Below, in pieces: positions 55,430 through 63,791 of a stretch of 64,000 nt of DNA. The position numbers were made by a program, and so were the translations under genes. The notes under the pieces were generated by a model, which was given only the letters and a program-made list of their open reading frames with translations, did not search any database and had not been told where the DNA came from. The first letter of the stretch is position 1. Each line of letters opens with the position of its first letter. The DNA is from Frigoribacterium sp. Leaf8 (GTDB lineage: Bacteria; Actinomycetota; Actinomycetes; Actinomycetales; Microbacteriaceae), in the NCBI RefSeq assembly GCF_001421165.1, contig NZ_LMKB01000001.1, positions 584,009-648,008 of the forward strand, in the 5' to 3' direction.

Positions 55430-56748
55430 GAGAAGGCCCCGAGCAGGTCGGCGTAGACGCCGAACACCCCGAGCAGGACGGGGAGCAGGGCCACGACGCC
55501 GAGGGCCTCGACGGCGTTGCCCACGCGGCGCAGCGAGGCGCGTTGGTGGGCGACCGGGTCGACGCCGCCGGCCACGACCGCGACCACGACCCCGGCCGCG
55601 AACAGGACGACCACGAGCCACCCGGGAGCGAGCGGCTGCACGAGCAGACCGCCGAGCAGGCCGATCAGGGCGGCGGCCCAGAGCACCCAGCCCTGGGCGG
55701 CGATCGGCAGGGCCCGGGTGCGGGCCGCGACGACGAGCACCACGGCGACCCCGAGACCGACCTGCCAGAGATCGGCCGACCCGACGGACGAGACGGCCGT
55801 GACGGCCACGGGCCCCGCCACCGCGAAGGTCGACCAGGTCAGGGTGCGGTAGGCGTCGCCGACCGTCAGCAGCACCTCGTCACGGCGACCCCGACGTCCG
55901 TCGACCACCTGGTCGTCGAGACCGGTCAGGCCGGAGGCGCTCATGGCGAACCAGGGCAGCAGGCCGCAGACGACGACGGCGAGCACGGCGCCGACGCCCA
56001 CGGCCCCCGCGTCCTGGACGCCGAGGGACCGCAGCACGATCGGCACGGCCCCGAGCACGACGCCGAGGACGCCGCCCCACCACGCCGACCGGGAGCCGAG
56101 ACCGGCGCCCGCTCCGAGCGCCAGCGCGACCCAGGCGAGCACGATCACGGCGAGCGCCACGTCGACCGGCGGCAGCTCGAGGGCCGGGACGGCCCCGAGC
56201 ACGACCGCCAGGGGGGCCGCGCACCCCAGGGCGACCGAGGTCGCGGCGACGGAGAGCCAGCGGCCGTCGAACCGGCCGGACACGAGGGCCACCACGACGG
56301 CGAACCCGTAGACGATCGCGAGCGTGCCGACGGGCTCGACGTCGGACGCCCTGGCCACGACCGTCGAGAGCGCCAGCGAGAGCAGTCCGATCGCGACGGC
56401 CGCCGTCGCCGTGCGCGACCGTCGCGTCCACAGGCCCGGTCGGCTGGCGAGCGACTCGGCGAGCACGTCGGTGACGTCCGCGACCTCGGGCGGCGGGGGC
56501 GCGGCGTCCTCGCGCAGCAGCCGGAGCAGTTCGCCGTCGACGATGCGCTGTTCGGCGACCGACAGAGAGGTGTCGAGCTGCTCCCCCGTCGAGCGGACGA
56601 GGGTCAGCGGGCGCGACACGGCACCGGGACGCTCGTCGAGGAGCTCCATGAGGCGCGGGATCAGACCACCGATCGGCTCGTCGGCGGGCACGACCATCTC
56701 GGCCTTGCGCGCCGTGCCGACGATGGTCAGCCGGGTGTAGTCGGTCAT
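55426..56748 (-). CDS. eccD: Type VII secretion integral membrane protein EccD
   Basis: A 440-residue protein: a ubiquitin-like (YukD-type) N-terminal domain (1-85, MTDYTRLTIVGTARKAEMVV), a linker, then eleven membrane helices (about 115-435), the standard EccD layout. In ESX channels EccD dimers form the membrane vestibule around EccC. Overlaps the EccB-like gene and the ParA-like gene by 4 nt. Confidence 0.92.
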   Translation of the reverse strand: MTDYTRLTIVGTARKAEMVVPADEPIGGLIPRLMELLDERPGAVSRPLTLVRSTGEQLDTSLSVAEQRIVDGELLRLLREDAAPPPPEVADVTDVLAESLASRPGLWTRRSRTATAAVAIGLLSLALSTVVARASDVEPVGTLAIVYGFAVVVALVSGRFDGRWLSVAATSVALGCAAPLAVVLGAVPALELPPVDVALAVIVLAWVALALGAGAGLGSRSAWWGGVLGVVLGAVPIVLRSLGVQDAGAVGVGAVLAVVVCGLLPWFAMSASGLTGLDDQVVDGRRGRRDEVLLTVGDAYRTLTWSTFAVAGPVAVTAVSSVGSADLWQVGLGVAVVLVVAARTRALPIAAQGWVLWAAALIGLLGGLLVQPLAPGWLVVVLFAAGVVVAVVAGGVDPVAHQRASLRRVGNAVEALGVVALLPVLLGVFGVYADLLGAFS

Positions 56749-57074
56749 CGGGGCTCCGTCGTGGGGGTGGGGTCGGGGACGTCGGTCGACGCGGGAGAGG
56801 GCGACGGCGAGCCGGTGACCGGCACCGCGCCTCCTGACCCTCCGGTGGTCTGCGACTGGGTCGCGCGCTGGTCGGCCAGCACGGAGAGCACGAAGGACGT
56901 GCCGGCGCAGCCCGCGCAGGCGACCGCAGCGATGACCAGGCTGACGATCAGCCGACGGACGTTGTCGTTGACGAGCCGACGCTCGTCGAGTTCGCCGAAC
57001 AGGAGGGCCGAGACCAGGCGGGCGCGGTGCGTCTTGACGGTCTCGAGCAGGACGACGTCGCGGTCCCCGCTCAT
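56745..57074 (-). CDS. Short EccB-like single-pass membrane protein
   Basis: A 109-residue protein. Residues 5-40 (VLLETVKTHRARLVSALLFG) resemble the conserved N-terminal cytoplasmic helix of EccB, which in ESX systems includes an RLVSALV-like segment just before its single membrane helix; here the helix spans about 42-66. Full EccB continues with some 400 residues outside the membrane. Here only a 43-residue Ser/Thr/Pro tail follows. Its place in the operon also fits EccB. I read it as a minimal EccB, seen by motif and position only. Confidence 0.65.
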   Translation of the reverse strand: MSGDRDVVLLETVKTHRARLVSALLFGELDERRLVNDNVRRLIVSLVIAAVACAGCAGTSFVLSVLADQRATQSQTTGGSGGAVPVTGSPSPSPASTDVPDPTPTTEPR

Positions 57075-58252
57075 GCGTCCACCACCCCGGACGGTTGGAC
57101 GGTGAGGGTCCGTTCGCCGAGCTCGACGACGTATCCCGGTGCGGCCGGCCCGCGCAGGCCCGCCACGAGCGGCTGCCGCGTCCCGTCGGGCGCGACGAGC
57201 GAGGACCCGTTCGTCGACCCGAGGTCGGTCACCCACAGCACGGCCCCCTCCCACGCGAAGAGGGCGTGGGTCTTGGTGAGGCTGCGGGCGAGGTCCGCCC
57301 AGGCGAAGACCGGGTGCTCCTCGCCCTCGCGGTTGACCGGGGCGCGGCCGATCAGCAGGGTCGACTCGAGGTCGAGGCGTTCGCCGCTGTCGAGCTCGAG
57401 GACGATCGACGGCGCGGTGGTCGTGGGTCGGCCCTGGCCCGTGCGCCCGAAGGTGTTCTCGTCGGGTCGTCCCGCGGCGTCGAGCGGGTCGGTCGGGTGG
57501 AGCGGCAGCGGGGCGGAGGCCGCGACGGGGAGAGCGGGCCTCTGCACGAGCGGGGGCGACGACGTCATGGGGTCCCGGCCACGCCGCAGGTCGACCGTCA
57601 CCGCCTGACGACGGATGCTGAAGCGCCCGCGGCGGTCGACCCTCAGCACGGCCGGCGGGCGACCGGTCAGGTCGTCCACCGTGCGCAGGGACAGGACCAA
57701 CCGGCCTACCGAGCGCCCTCCGCGCACGTAGAGCACCACGTCGAGCAGCACGAAGACCAGGGCGACCACCACCACCGCGATCTCGACGGGCACGGGGACG
57801 AGCGCCGCGCCGGCCGTGGCGGACGAGGCGCCCGTGGCCACACCGACGACGAGGACGCCGAACAGGACGAGGGGCACGCCCCAGTCGATGGCGACCGCAC
57901 CGCGACGCCGCGACGGGGTCGCCGTCTGCACGCCCGCGAGCAGTCCCGAGTAGGTGCCGATGGCGCTGCCGGTCGCCGCCGAGACGATCCGCACACCGCA
58001 CCAGAAGCACCAGGTCGCGCCCGCACCGAGCGGTTGTCCGCAGCGTCCGCAGCTTCGCGCGCCGACCAGTGCGCCCACGGTTCCGCCTCTCGCCTGCGGG
58101 GTGCCGGACCAGGTCGTCGAGACCGACGAGGAGCGACCGCCCGCGTCCCCGGAGCGCACGATCGGCCCCAGGCTAGCCGACCCCACGTCCCCCGGTGAGA
58201 CACCCGTTCCGGGGCCGTCACCCACCCGTCCCCCGCCTCGGTCCCCCGACAT
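57071..58252 (-). CDS. FHA and RDD domain protein with zinc ribbon, first gene of T7SS operon
   Basis: A 393-residue protein. There is a disordered start, a zinc ribbon CGRCGQPLGAGATWCFWCG (C68, C71, C82, C85), and an RDD-type membrane region with two or three helices (about 110-180) ending in GRSVGRLVLSLRTVDDLTGR. A Pro-rich linker leads to a C-terminal FHA domain (about 305-385) with LIGRAPV, SLTKTHA and DLGSTNGS, the phosphothreonine-binding residues. FHA domains are known parts of firmicute (EssC) and some actinobacterial T7SS. A kinase-controlled docking role is likely; no kinase is in the window. Confidence 0.85.
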   Translation of the reverse strand: MSGDRGGGRVGDGPGTGVSPGDVGSASLGPIVRSGDAGGRSSSVSTTWSGTPQARGGTVGALVGARSCGRCGQPLGAGATWCFWCGVRIVSAATGSAIGTYSGLLAGVQTATPSRRRGAVAIDWGVPLVLFGVLVVGVATGASSATAGAALVPVPVEIAVVVVALVFVLLDVVLYVRGGRSVGRLVLSLRTVDDLTGRPPAVLRVDRRGRFSIRRQAVTVDLRRGRDPMTSSPPLVQRPALPVAASAPLPLHPTDPLDAAGRPDENTFGRTGQGRPTTTAPSIVLELDSGERLDLESTLLIGRAPVNREGEEHPVFAWADLARSLTKTHALFAWEGAVLWVTDLGSTNGSSLVAPDGTRQPLVAGLRGPAAPGYVVELGERTLTVQPSGVVDA

Positions 58253-58304
58253 GTACCCCGCAGACGGGTGGCGATCGAGACGGAATCGTGATTTCCTCAT
58301 GAGT

Positions 58305-58321
58305 CGACCCGTGACGGGTCG
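58305..58321. promoter_or_regulatory. Inverted repeat between the divergent T7SS arms
   Basis: CGACCCG, TGA, CGGGTCG: 7-bp arms in the 98-nt gap between the FHA gene and the first WXG100 gene, 30 nt before the latter's start. Either an operator or a 5' mRNA hairpin. Confidence 0.45.
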
Positions 58322-58350
58322 CCATCAGATCGAAGCAAGGGGAGAACGAC

Positions 58351-58692
58351 ATGATGAAGTTCGCCATGGGGAGCGAGACCCTCACGCAACTGAGCCAGAA
58401 GACGAGCGGGGCCGGCGACGACCTCGGCGCGCTCGTCCGCCAGCTCGCCGACGCGGCCGCGCCGCTCGAAGGCCGCTTCAACGGAGCCGGCCGCGCCGCC
58501 TTCGACCGCTTCAAGGGCGAGGTCGACGGCATCTCCGTCGAGCTCAACGCCGCCCTGTCGTCGGTGCTGACCGGCATCACGGGCCAGAACCGTGCCTTCG
58601 TCGAGGGTGAGCAGCAGATCGCCGACGAGACCACCTCGGCCCAGTCCGGTGCCGGATTCGAGAGCGCCCGCTTCGGCGGATCGCGCGCATAA
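58351..58692 (+). CDS. WXG100 family (EsxA-like) protein, FNG variant
   Basis: A 113-residue helical hairpin of T7SS substrate type. Two long amphipathic helices are joined at GRFNGAGRAAFDRFK (about 41-55), where Phe replaces the Trp of W-X-G. A flexible Ser/Ala/Gly tail ends it. A good AAGGGGAG precedes the ATG. The second WXG100 gene follows 12 nt downstream; the pair should form a secreted heterodimer. Confidence 0.88.
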   Translation: MMKFAMGSETLTQLSQKTSGAGDDLGALVRQLADAAAPLEGRFNGAGRAAFDRFKGEVDGISVELNAALSSVLTGITGQNRAFVEGEQQIADETTSAQSGAGFESARFGGSRA

Positions 58693-58704
58693 GGGGGAAC
58701 GACC

Positions 58705-59013
58705 ATGGCCAACGCAACCGACCGCCGCGACTTCGACCTCGGAGCTTCCGGCAACGCCCAGGACAACTTCAACGCCGTCGCCAGCCGCCTCGAGGCGCTC
58801 ATCACGCAGCGCGACTCCGACGTCAAGACCGCCATGGCGGACTACCAGGCCGACGGCTCCAGCGAGGAGTACGCGGGCAAGGAGCAGCGCTGGAACCGCG
58901 TCGCCACCGAGGTGCGCACGATCATCAACACGCTCCGCCAGTCGCTCGCGTCGAACGACGAGTCGGCCCAGACCGCCATGCAGCGGGCCAAGGCCGCCGT
59001 CGACGGCATCTAG
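58705..59013 (+). CDS. WXG100 family (EsxB-like) protein
   Basis: A 102-residue all-helical protein of WXG100 size with a turn at MADYQADGSSEEYAGKEQRW. The W-X-G is replaced by a longer hairpin and the first Trp comes after it. AAGGGGG precedes the ATG. The C-terminus (MQRAKAAVDGI) lacks an obvious Y-x-x-x-D/E signal, so the pair may rely on its partner or be structural. Confidence 0.85.
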   Translation: MANATDRRDFDLGASGNAQDNFNAVASRLEALITQRDSDVKTAMADYQADGSSEEYAGKEQRWNRVATEVRTIINTLRQSLASNDESAQTAMQRAKAAVDGI

Positions 59014-59022
59014 GCACGGCCC

Positions 59023-60114
59023 GTGAGCGACTCACGGGCGACGACCCTGCCCCACCCGCTCGCCGACGCGAACGGGCCGGGGTGGATCGCGACGATCAGC
59101 ACCGCCCCCGTCGTCGGCCTGACCTCGGGGCGGCAGGCCCTGCTCACCGACGCGAACCGCGCCGGCGTCCGCGTCGTCGTCGTGACCCACGACGACGCCC
59201 GGCTCAGCTGGGCGCTCTACCAGGCCCTGCGCCTCGTCGCCGGGGCCTGGCTGGTGCGGGACGCCGACGGCCACCTGCGCCACGCCATCGGCGGTGCCCG
59301 GGTGGCGTCGTACGACGAGGCCCTGCTCGATCCCCTCGGCGACCCGGTCGACGGATCGGCGCGGGCGACCGCGCCCGCCGACGAGTTCGCCCTCCTGCCC
59401 CAGCCGGCGGTCGAGACCACGCGCCCGTGGCTGCAGTTCTCCGTGGCCGTGCACCACGCGGCGAGGGCCGAGGCCCTGACCGGCACGACGACGGAGGCGC
59501 TGGTCACCGCCGTCGCGGGCGTCGCGCCCACCGTGTGGGGCACCTCCGAACCCCCCGCCACCGTCTGGGACCGCGGTCGCATCACGGCCCTGGCCCGGGC
59601 CCGCATGCCGCGGGACTCCCGGGTGCACGTCGCCGGCTCCGCGCCCGACGGCACGGTCTGGACCGGCACGATCCGCATCGCCCGCAGCGAGACCGGCCTG
59701 ACCGAGGAGACCCGGCTGCTGTTCGCGCTGCCCGAGGCGACCGGCGTCGACGACGCGACCCGCGCCTCCTCGGCTCTCCGCAGCCTGTCCGAGAAGCAGC
59801 AGGTGCTGCTGGCGACGGCGTGGAGCCTGCGGGGCGCGGCCGACGCGACCATCACGCCCTACCGGCCGACGACGCCACAGCCCCTCGCCGCGGTGGTCGG
59901 CGCGCGGGCCGTGCGGCGCCTGGGGCTCGACGCGACCTCCTTCGCCGCCGAACACGGCGGGACCACGACCGGCAACGCCCGCACCCCCTCGCTCGTCGTG
60001 CCGTTCGGTGCCGACGCGACCCGGTGGCAGCGCTTCGCGGCGGCCCTCGACGCGATCGGCCCGGGTGTCGTCGCCGACGCCCTCCTCCCCCCGGCGGTGC
60101 GCCGTGCCCCGTGA
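59023..60114 (+). CDS. DUF6177-like T7SS-associated protein
   Basis: A 363-residue soluble protein, no membrane helix. It matches my memory of the DUF6177 family found in actinobacterial T7SS loci (not checked). Features are WIATISTAPVVGLTSGRQA near the N-terminus, a VVVVTHDDARLSWALYQALR strand-helix, and LRSLSEKQQVLLATAWSLRG in the centre. In-frame RASS occurs at 59761. GTG start, 9 nt after the second WXG100 gene. A chaperone or targeting role for the toxin downstream is inferred from position, like EsaE or Lap proteins. Confidence 0.7.
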   Translation: MSDSRATTLPHPLADANGPGWIATISTAPVVGLTSGRQALLTDANRAGVRVVVVTHDDARLSWALYQALRLVAGAWLVRDADGHLRHAIGGARVASYDEALLDPLGDPVDGSARATAPADEFALLPQPAVETTRPWLQFSVAVHHAARAEALTGTTTEALVTAVAGVAPTVWGTSEPPATVWDRGRITALARARMPRDSRVHVAGSAPDGTVWTGTIRIARSETGLTEETRLLFALPEATGVDDATRASSALRSLSEKQQVLLATAWSLRGAADATITPYRPTTPQPLAAVVGARAVRRLGLDATSFAAEHGGTTTGNARTPSLVVPFGADATRWQRFAAALDAIGPGVVADALLPPAVRRAP

Positions 60115-60493
60115 GTTCGTGATCCTCTCCGCCGAGCCCGTGACGGCCGTCGAGGTCGTGACCGCGGCCGCGGCCGTCGACGGCGGCCTCGGTGCCGGGC
60201 GCCTCTGGCAGGGCGGCGGCATACAGATCGCGTCGGAGGACGGCCTGGTCTTGGCCGTGCTTCGCAGCACGCAGCTCGAGGACGCCCGGGAGGCGCGGCG
60301 CGGCCTGGGACTGCCGGTCACCGACCCGGCGTCCCCCGACCGGCCCACGGACCGAACCACCGACGGCCCGGCCACCGACCGCTGGTGGACCGAGGCCTAC
60401 GGCCCCTTCGACGGGCCGCTCACCCAGGCGCTGGCCCGGCGCCTGGCCGACGACGTGCAGGGCACCCTCGTGACGACAGGAGACGACCGATGA
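60104..60493 (+). CDS. Small uncharacterised T7SS-locus protein
   Basis: A 129-residue soluble protein, alpha/beta by appearance (VPREFVILSAEPVTAVEVVT), with an acidic, Pro/Asp/Thr-rich insertion at about 75-95. GTG start inside the preceding gene (11-nt overlap), and its stop overlaps the next ATG. Not recognised. The overlaps make co-translation with the toxin partner genes likely. Confidence 0.65.
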   Translation: MPREFVILSAEPVTAVEVVTAAAAVDGGLGAGRLWQGGGIQIASEDGLVLAVLRSTQLEDAREARRGLGLPVTDPASPDRPTDRTTDGPATDRWWTEAYGPFDGPLTQALARRLADDVQGTLVTTGDDR

Positions 60494-60846
60494 CCGCATG
60501 GAGCATCGAACCCGACGGCGTGGTGGCCGTCCTCACCAAGGTGCAGGGCTCGGCCGAGACGTTCGCGGGCACCTTCGCCGGCGTCGAGACGGCCCAGACC
60601 GAGTTGAACGCCGGCGTGGGCGGCGACATCCTGGTGTCGTCGGCCGTGGCCGTCGTCGACCTGATCTCGTCCGAGACGAACCGTGTGCAGGGCATCAACG
60701 CGCGCATCCTCGCCTGCGCGACCGGGGCGGGTGACGCGACGCTGGCCTACGTGAACGGCGACGAGGAGATGGCCGCGCAGACGCAGTCCGCCGCCGTGCA
60801 GGCCGCCGAGTCGGGCGACCTCAGCTTCTTCGAGGGGGGTCGCTGA
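60490..60846 (+). CDS. Small helical T7SS-locus protein (DUF6507-like), probable toxin partner
   Basis: A 118-residue, largely helical protein of WXG100 size (MTAWSIEPDGVVAVLTKVQG; hairpin near GVGGDILVSSA). It resembles DUF6507 from memory, not verified. It lies directly before and overlaps the toxin gene by one base, the position of the Lap/Esx-like targeting partners of LXG toxins, so a co-secreted chaperone is a reasonable inference. Confidence 0.65.
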   Translation: MTAWSIEPDGVVAVLTKVQGSAETFAGTFAGVETAQTELNAGVGGDILVSSAVAVVDLISSETNRVQGINARILACATGAGDATLAYVNGDEEMAAQTQSAAVQAAESGDLSFFEGGR

Positions 60847-63242
60847 TGGCCACGAAGGGGTCGCTGATCGCACCGTCCGAGTTCTACGGTCTCGACATCG
60901 TGCCCGAGTCGATCGCGTCGGCGGCGGCGGGCTACAAGACCACGTCGACCGCGGTCACGACGAACGCCGAGGCCGTGATGACCGACTGGTCGGGGCTGTC
61001 CGCGTCGTACACCGCACCCGAGGGGCCGCAGTTGTTCGCCTCGATGGACCCGGTGCGCACCGACGCCGAGGCCGTCGCCGGCAAGCTCTCGACGGTGGCC
61101 GACCTCCTCGAGACGCTCGCCGAGTCGGTCACAGCACCGGTCGCGCGCATCAAAGAGCTCGTGACCGAGGCGAACGCCTTCCGCGCGTCGGTGGCCGGCG
61201 GCGTGACCCTCGACTTCTACGACCCCGACAACCCGCTCTTCCAGGCCAGCCAGATGAGCGGCGGCGGGGTGCCGATCGTGCCCGAGGGCCAGGGCGAGAC
61301 GACCATCCCGTGGAACGAGCACACACCGTCGGTCGAGCGCAACAACGAGCTGCAGTCGCAGTACAACGCCGAGATCGCGAAGATCGACGCGGCCCGGGTC
61401 GAGTTCGAGAACGGCGTCAACGCCCTGCGTGACGACCTCTGCGTGGCTCCGCAGACCGCCGTGACGGGTGAGCAGCTCGACCTCGCCGAGGACAACCCGT
61501 GGGGTGCCCAGGGCAAGGGCGAGCGGTCGTGCCAGGAGTCGGTCGGCGACGGACTCGTCGAGTTCGGCACCAGCTTCGTCGAGGGCACCGTGTCGCTCGT
61601 CGGCTTCGACGCCGCGAACGGCTGGAAGCACGACTGGTCGTTCGCCGGCGAGGCGTGGACCGGCATGCTGACCGGTCTCGGCGCCCTCGCCATCACGGCG
61701 GTCTTCCCGGCAGCGCCCGCGCTGGCGAACCTGCCCGACTCAGCCGTCCCCGAGTCGCTGCGCGGCCTGCGCGACAACTACAAGCAGACGATGGACGGCA
61801 TGGTCGGCGGAATCGTCGGCACGCCCGAGCAGTGGGAAGAGGACCCGGTCGCGGCCGGCACCTTCGCGGTGGCGAACGTCGCCTCGTTCTTCATCCCGGG
61901 CGCGGGCCAGGTCGGAGCGGGCCTCAAGGTCGGGTCGGGCGCGGCCCGGGCGGCGACCCTCACCGGTCGGCTGGCCGAGGTGGCGGAGGACGCGTCGCAC
62001 CTGCCGAAGGGCCTGTCGCGGGTCGAGGACCTCGTCGCCGAGTTCGGCGACCACGCCGGCGGCCTGTCGAAGCTCGACGATCTCGACGGTCTGTCCGACA
62101 CGATGGCAGCCCTCGACCGCATGACCGACGTCGAGTTCGAGGGCTTGACCGGCGCCCTCAAGGCGGGCGAGGAGGTCGACTTCGGCTCGCTGTCGAAGCT
62201 CGAGGACTTCGCCGACTACGGCGACCTCGGTCGAGCAGCCGAGGAGGCGCGGGCCGCGTCCCCCACGCACGCCGACGCGTCCGCCCACGCGGGTGGTGGC
62301 ACCGGCTCCGACCAGGCCGCCGGTGCCGCCCGCGCCGCCGACCCCGGATCGGGCGGCACGACGCTGCTCGAACGTGGCGACGGCGGCGGGGCGTCCGATG
62401 CCGGTCGGGCCGACGGTGCCGGATCGAGCGATGCAGGTCGGGCCGACGGCCCTGTCGACGGTGGCGACGCCACCCCGGACCGGCCAGCAGACGGTGGCCG
62501 CGGTGCCGAGGTCGACGACCTCGACCTGCTCGGCCCGGACAAGACGCCCGGTCCGCGAACGGACACCCCGGGAACCGGTCCGACGCCGCACCCCACGCCG
62601 ACCGTCGAGCACCACGTGACGGTCTCGGGCTCCGACCTGCCGACGAAGGAGAAGCCGTTCGCCCACGGTCAGGTCCTCGCCCCGGACACGGCGTACACGG
62701 TGCCCGGCCGGGGCGTGTTCTCGACCGACGCGACAGGTCGCATCGTCCACGTCGAGACCGAATACGGCGGCAAGGGCAACCTGAACTACGACCTCATGCA
62801 GCCCGCCGCGGATACGACCTACGTCGTCGGTGGCAAGCACGTCTACGTCACCGACCATGCCAGCCGCACGGTGCTCGCCGAGTTCGACGACCTCCAGCTC
62901 GGCGATGCCGACCGGTCCGAGTCGGTGCAGAAGCGCATCGGCAAGGAGGGCGGTGTCGGGTACGAGGGAGGCCACCTCCTGGCCAACATGTTCGGCGGCG
63001 GCGGCGAGAAGATCAACATCGTGCCGATGCTCAAAGATGTGAACCGCGGAGCGGACAAATCCTTCGGTAACCTCGAGAAAGCCTTGCAACGTCTGGTCTC
63101 CGGTGAGTCACCGGAAAATGTGCGCCTGCAGGTCAAGCCGCAGTTCGAGGACTCCTCAGCTGTGCCTCGACAGGTAGACGTGCGCTACGCGGTCAACAAC
63201 GGAAGGTGGATCAATGTCCAATTCCCCAACGCCAGATCCTGA
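60846..63242 (+). CDS. T7SS effector: WXG-like N-terminus, C-terminal DNA/RNA non-specific endonuclease toxin
   Basis: A 798-residue polymorphic toxin. Residues 1-150 are helical with a WXG-type turn (D-W48-S49-G50) for export. Residues about 250-400 contain Gly/Ala-rich hydrophobic stretches that might enter a membrane. Residues about 470-615 form a low-complexity linker with repeated DAGRADG units, including an EEAR copy of the dispersed motif (62241). Residues about 625-798 are an Endonuclease_NS_2-type nuclease: EGGH with catalytic H710 and a VNRG Asn (N733), as in Staphylococcus EsaD. Base composition becomes less GC-rich near the 3' end, suggesting a swapped tip. The immunity gene overlaps the last 29 nt. 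Confidence 0.88.
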   Translation: MATKGSLIAPSEFYGLDIVPESIASAAAGYKTTSTAVTTNAEAVMTDWSGLSASYTAPEGPQLFASMDPVRTDAEAVAGKLSTVADLLETLAESVTAPVARIKELVTEANAFRASVAGGVTLDFYDPDNPLFQASQMSGGGVPIVPEGQGETTIPWNEHTPSVERNNELQSQYNAEIAKIDAARVEFENGVNALRDDLCVAPQTAVTGEQLDLAEDNPWGAQGKGERSCQESVGDGLVEFGTSFVEGTVSLVGFDAANGWKHDWSFAGEAWTGMLTGLGALAITAVFPAAPALANLPDSAVPESLRGLRDNYKQTMDGMVGGIVGTPEQWEEDPVAAGTFAVANVASFFIPGAGQVGAGLKVGSGAARAATLTGRLAEVAEDASHLPKGLSRVEDLVAEFGDHAGGLSKLDDLDGLSDTMAALDRMTDVEFEGLTGALKAGEEVDFGSLSKLEDFADYGDLGRAAEEARAASPTHADASAHAGGGTGSDQAAGAARAADPGSGGTTLLERGDGGGASDAGRADGAGSSDAGRADGPVDGGDATPDRPADGGRGAEVDDLDLLGPDKTPGPRTDTPGTGPTPHPTPTVEHHVTVSGSDLPTKEKPFAHGQVLAPDTAYTVPGRGVFSTDATGRIVHVETEYGGKGNLNYDLMQPAADTTYVVGGKHVYVTDHASRTVLAEFDDLQLGDADRSESVQKRIGKEGGVGYEGGHLLANMFGGGGEKINIVPMLKDVNRGADKSFGNLEKALQRLVSGESPENVRLQVKPQFEDSSAVPRQVDVRYAVNNGRWINVQFPNARS

Positions 63243-63660
63243 AGCGTCGGGCCTCGAAGCCGAGCGAGAGGCACTACGGCGGGCTGGTCTCGCCGTCTAC
63301 GAGCTCATCCCCGCTGGTATCGAACGCGCGGAGTTCGATTACTCGGAAGTGGGAGGCGTAAGGGTCGGCTCTGTCGGGCTCTATGACGCACAGGGTAATG
63401 AATCTTCTACGCCCGAGACCGATGCGGCGAGCGCCGCGGCGTCAGAACTTCGTCGGGTGATGTTCCGCCCGGGGACCGGTACGTGGTTCAGCGCACAGTT
63501 CAGGGTCTCGTCGGCCGGCAGGCTCAGCACGTCCTTCGACTATGACGAACGTCCTCCGTACAGCTGGATCGACGATCAAGCTTTCGTGGACGATCACGCG
63601 ACGTATCCCCGATCGACTGACGCGACACCACGATGGCTGGCAGACCTGCTGGCTCGTTGA
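63214..63660 (+). CDS. DUF600/EsaG-YezG-like immunity protein
   Basis: A 148-residue acidic soluble protein. LEAEREALRRAGLAVYELIP is the first helix, followed by a beta-rich half (GSVGLYDAQG, GTWFSAQFRV, LSTSFDYDERPPYSW), the DUF600 plan. DUF600 proteins such as EsaG neutralise EsaD-type nucleases, matching the toxin just upstream. Its ATG lies inside the toxin gene (29-nt overlap), ensuring coupled expression. Less GC-rich than neighbours. Confidence 0.82.
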   Translation: MSNSPTPDPEASGLEAEREALRRAGLAVYELIPAGIERAEFDYSEVGGVRVGSVGLYDAQGNESSTPETDAASAAASELRRVMFRPGTGTWFSAQFRVSSAGRLSTSFDYDERPPYSWIDDQAFVDDHATYPRSTDATPRWLADLLAR

Positions 63661-63791
63661 CTTGGTGATCACCGGGGCTGGCTCTCCCTCGCTGATGTCC
63701 TCGTCTCGACGACTCGTCATGTGGGCGCGGAGGGCGACTGATCACGACACATCTCGCCCGCCATCGGATCAACGATGAGAGAGGAAGACAC

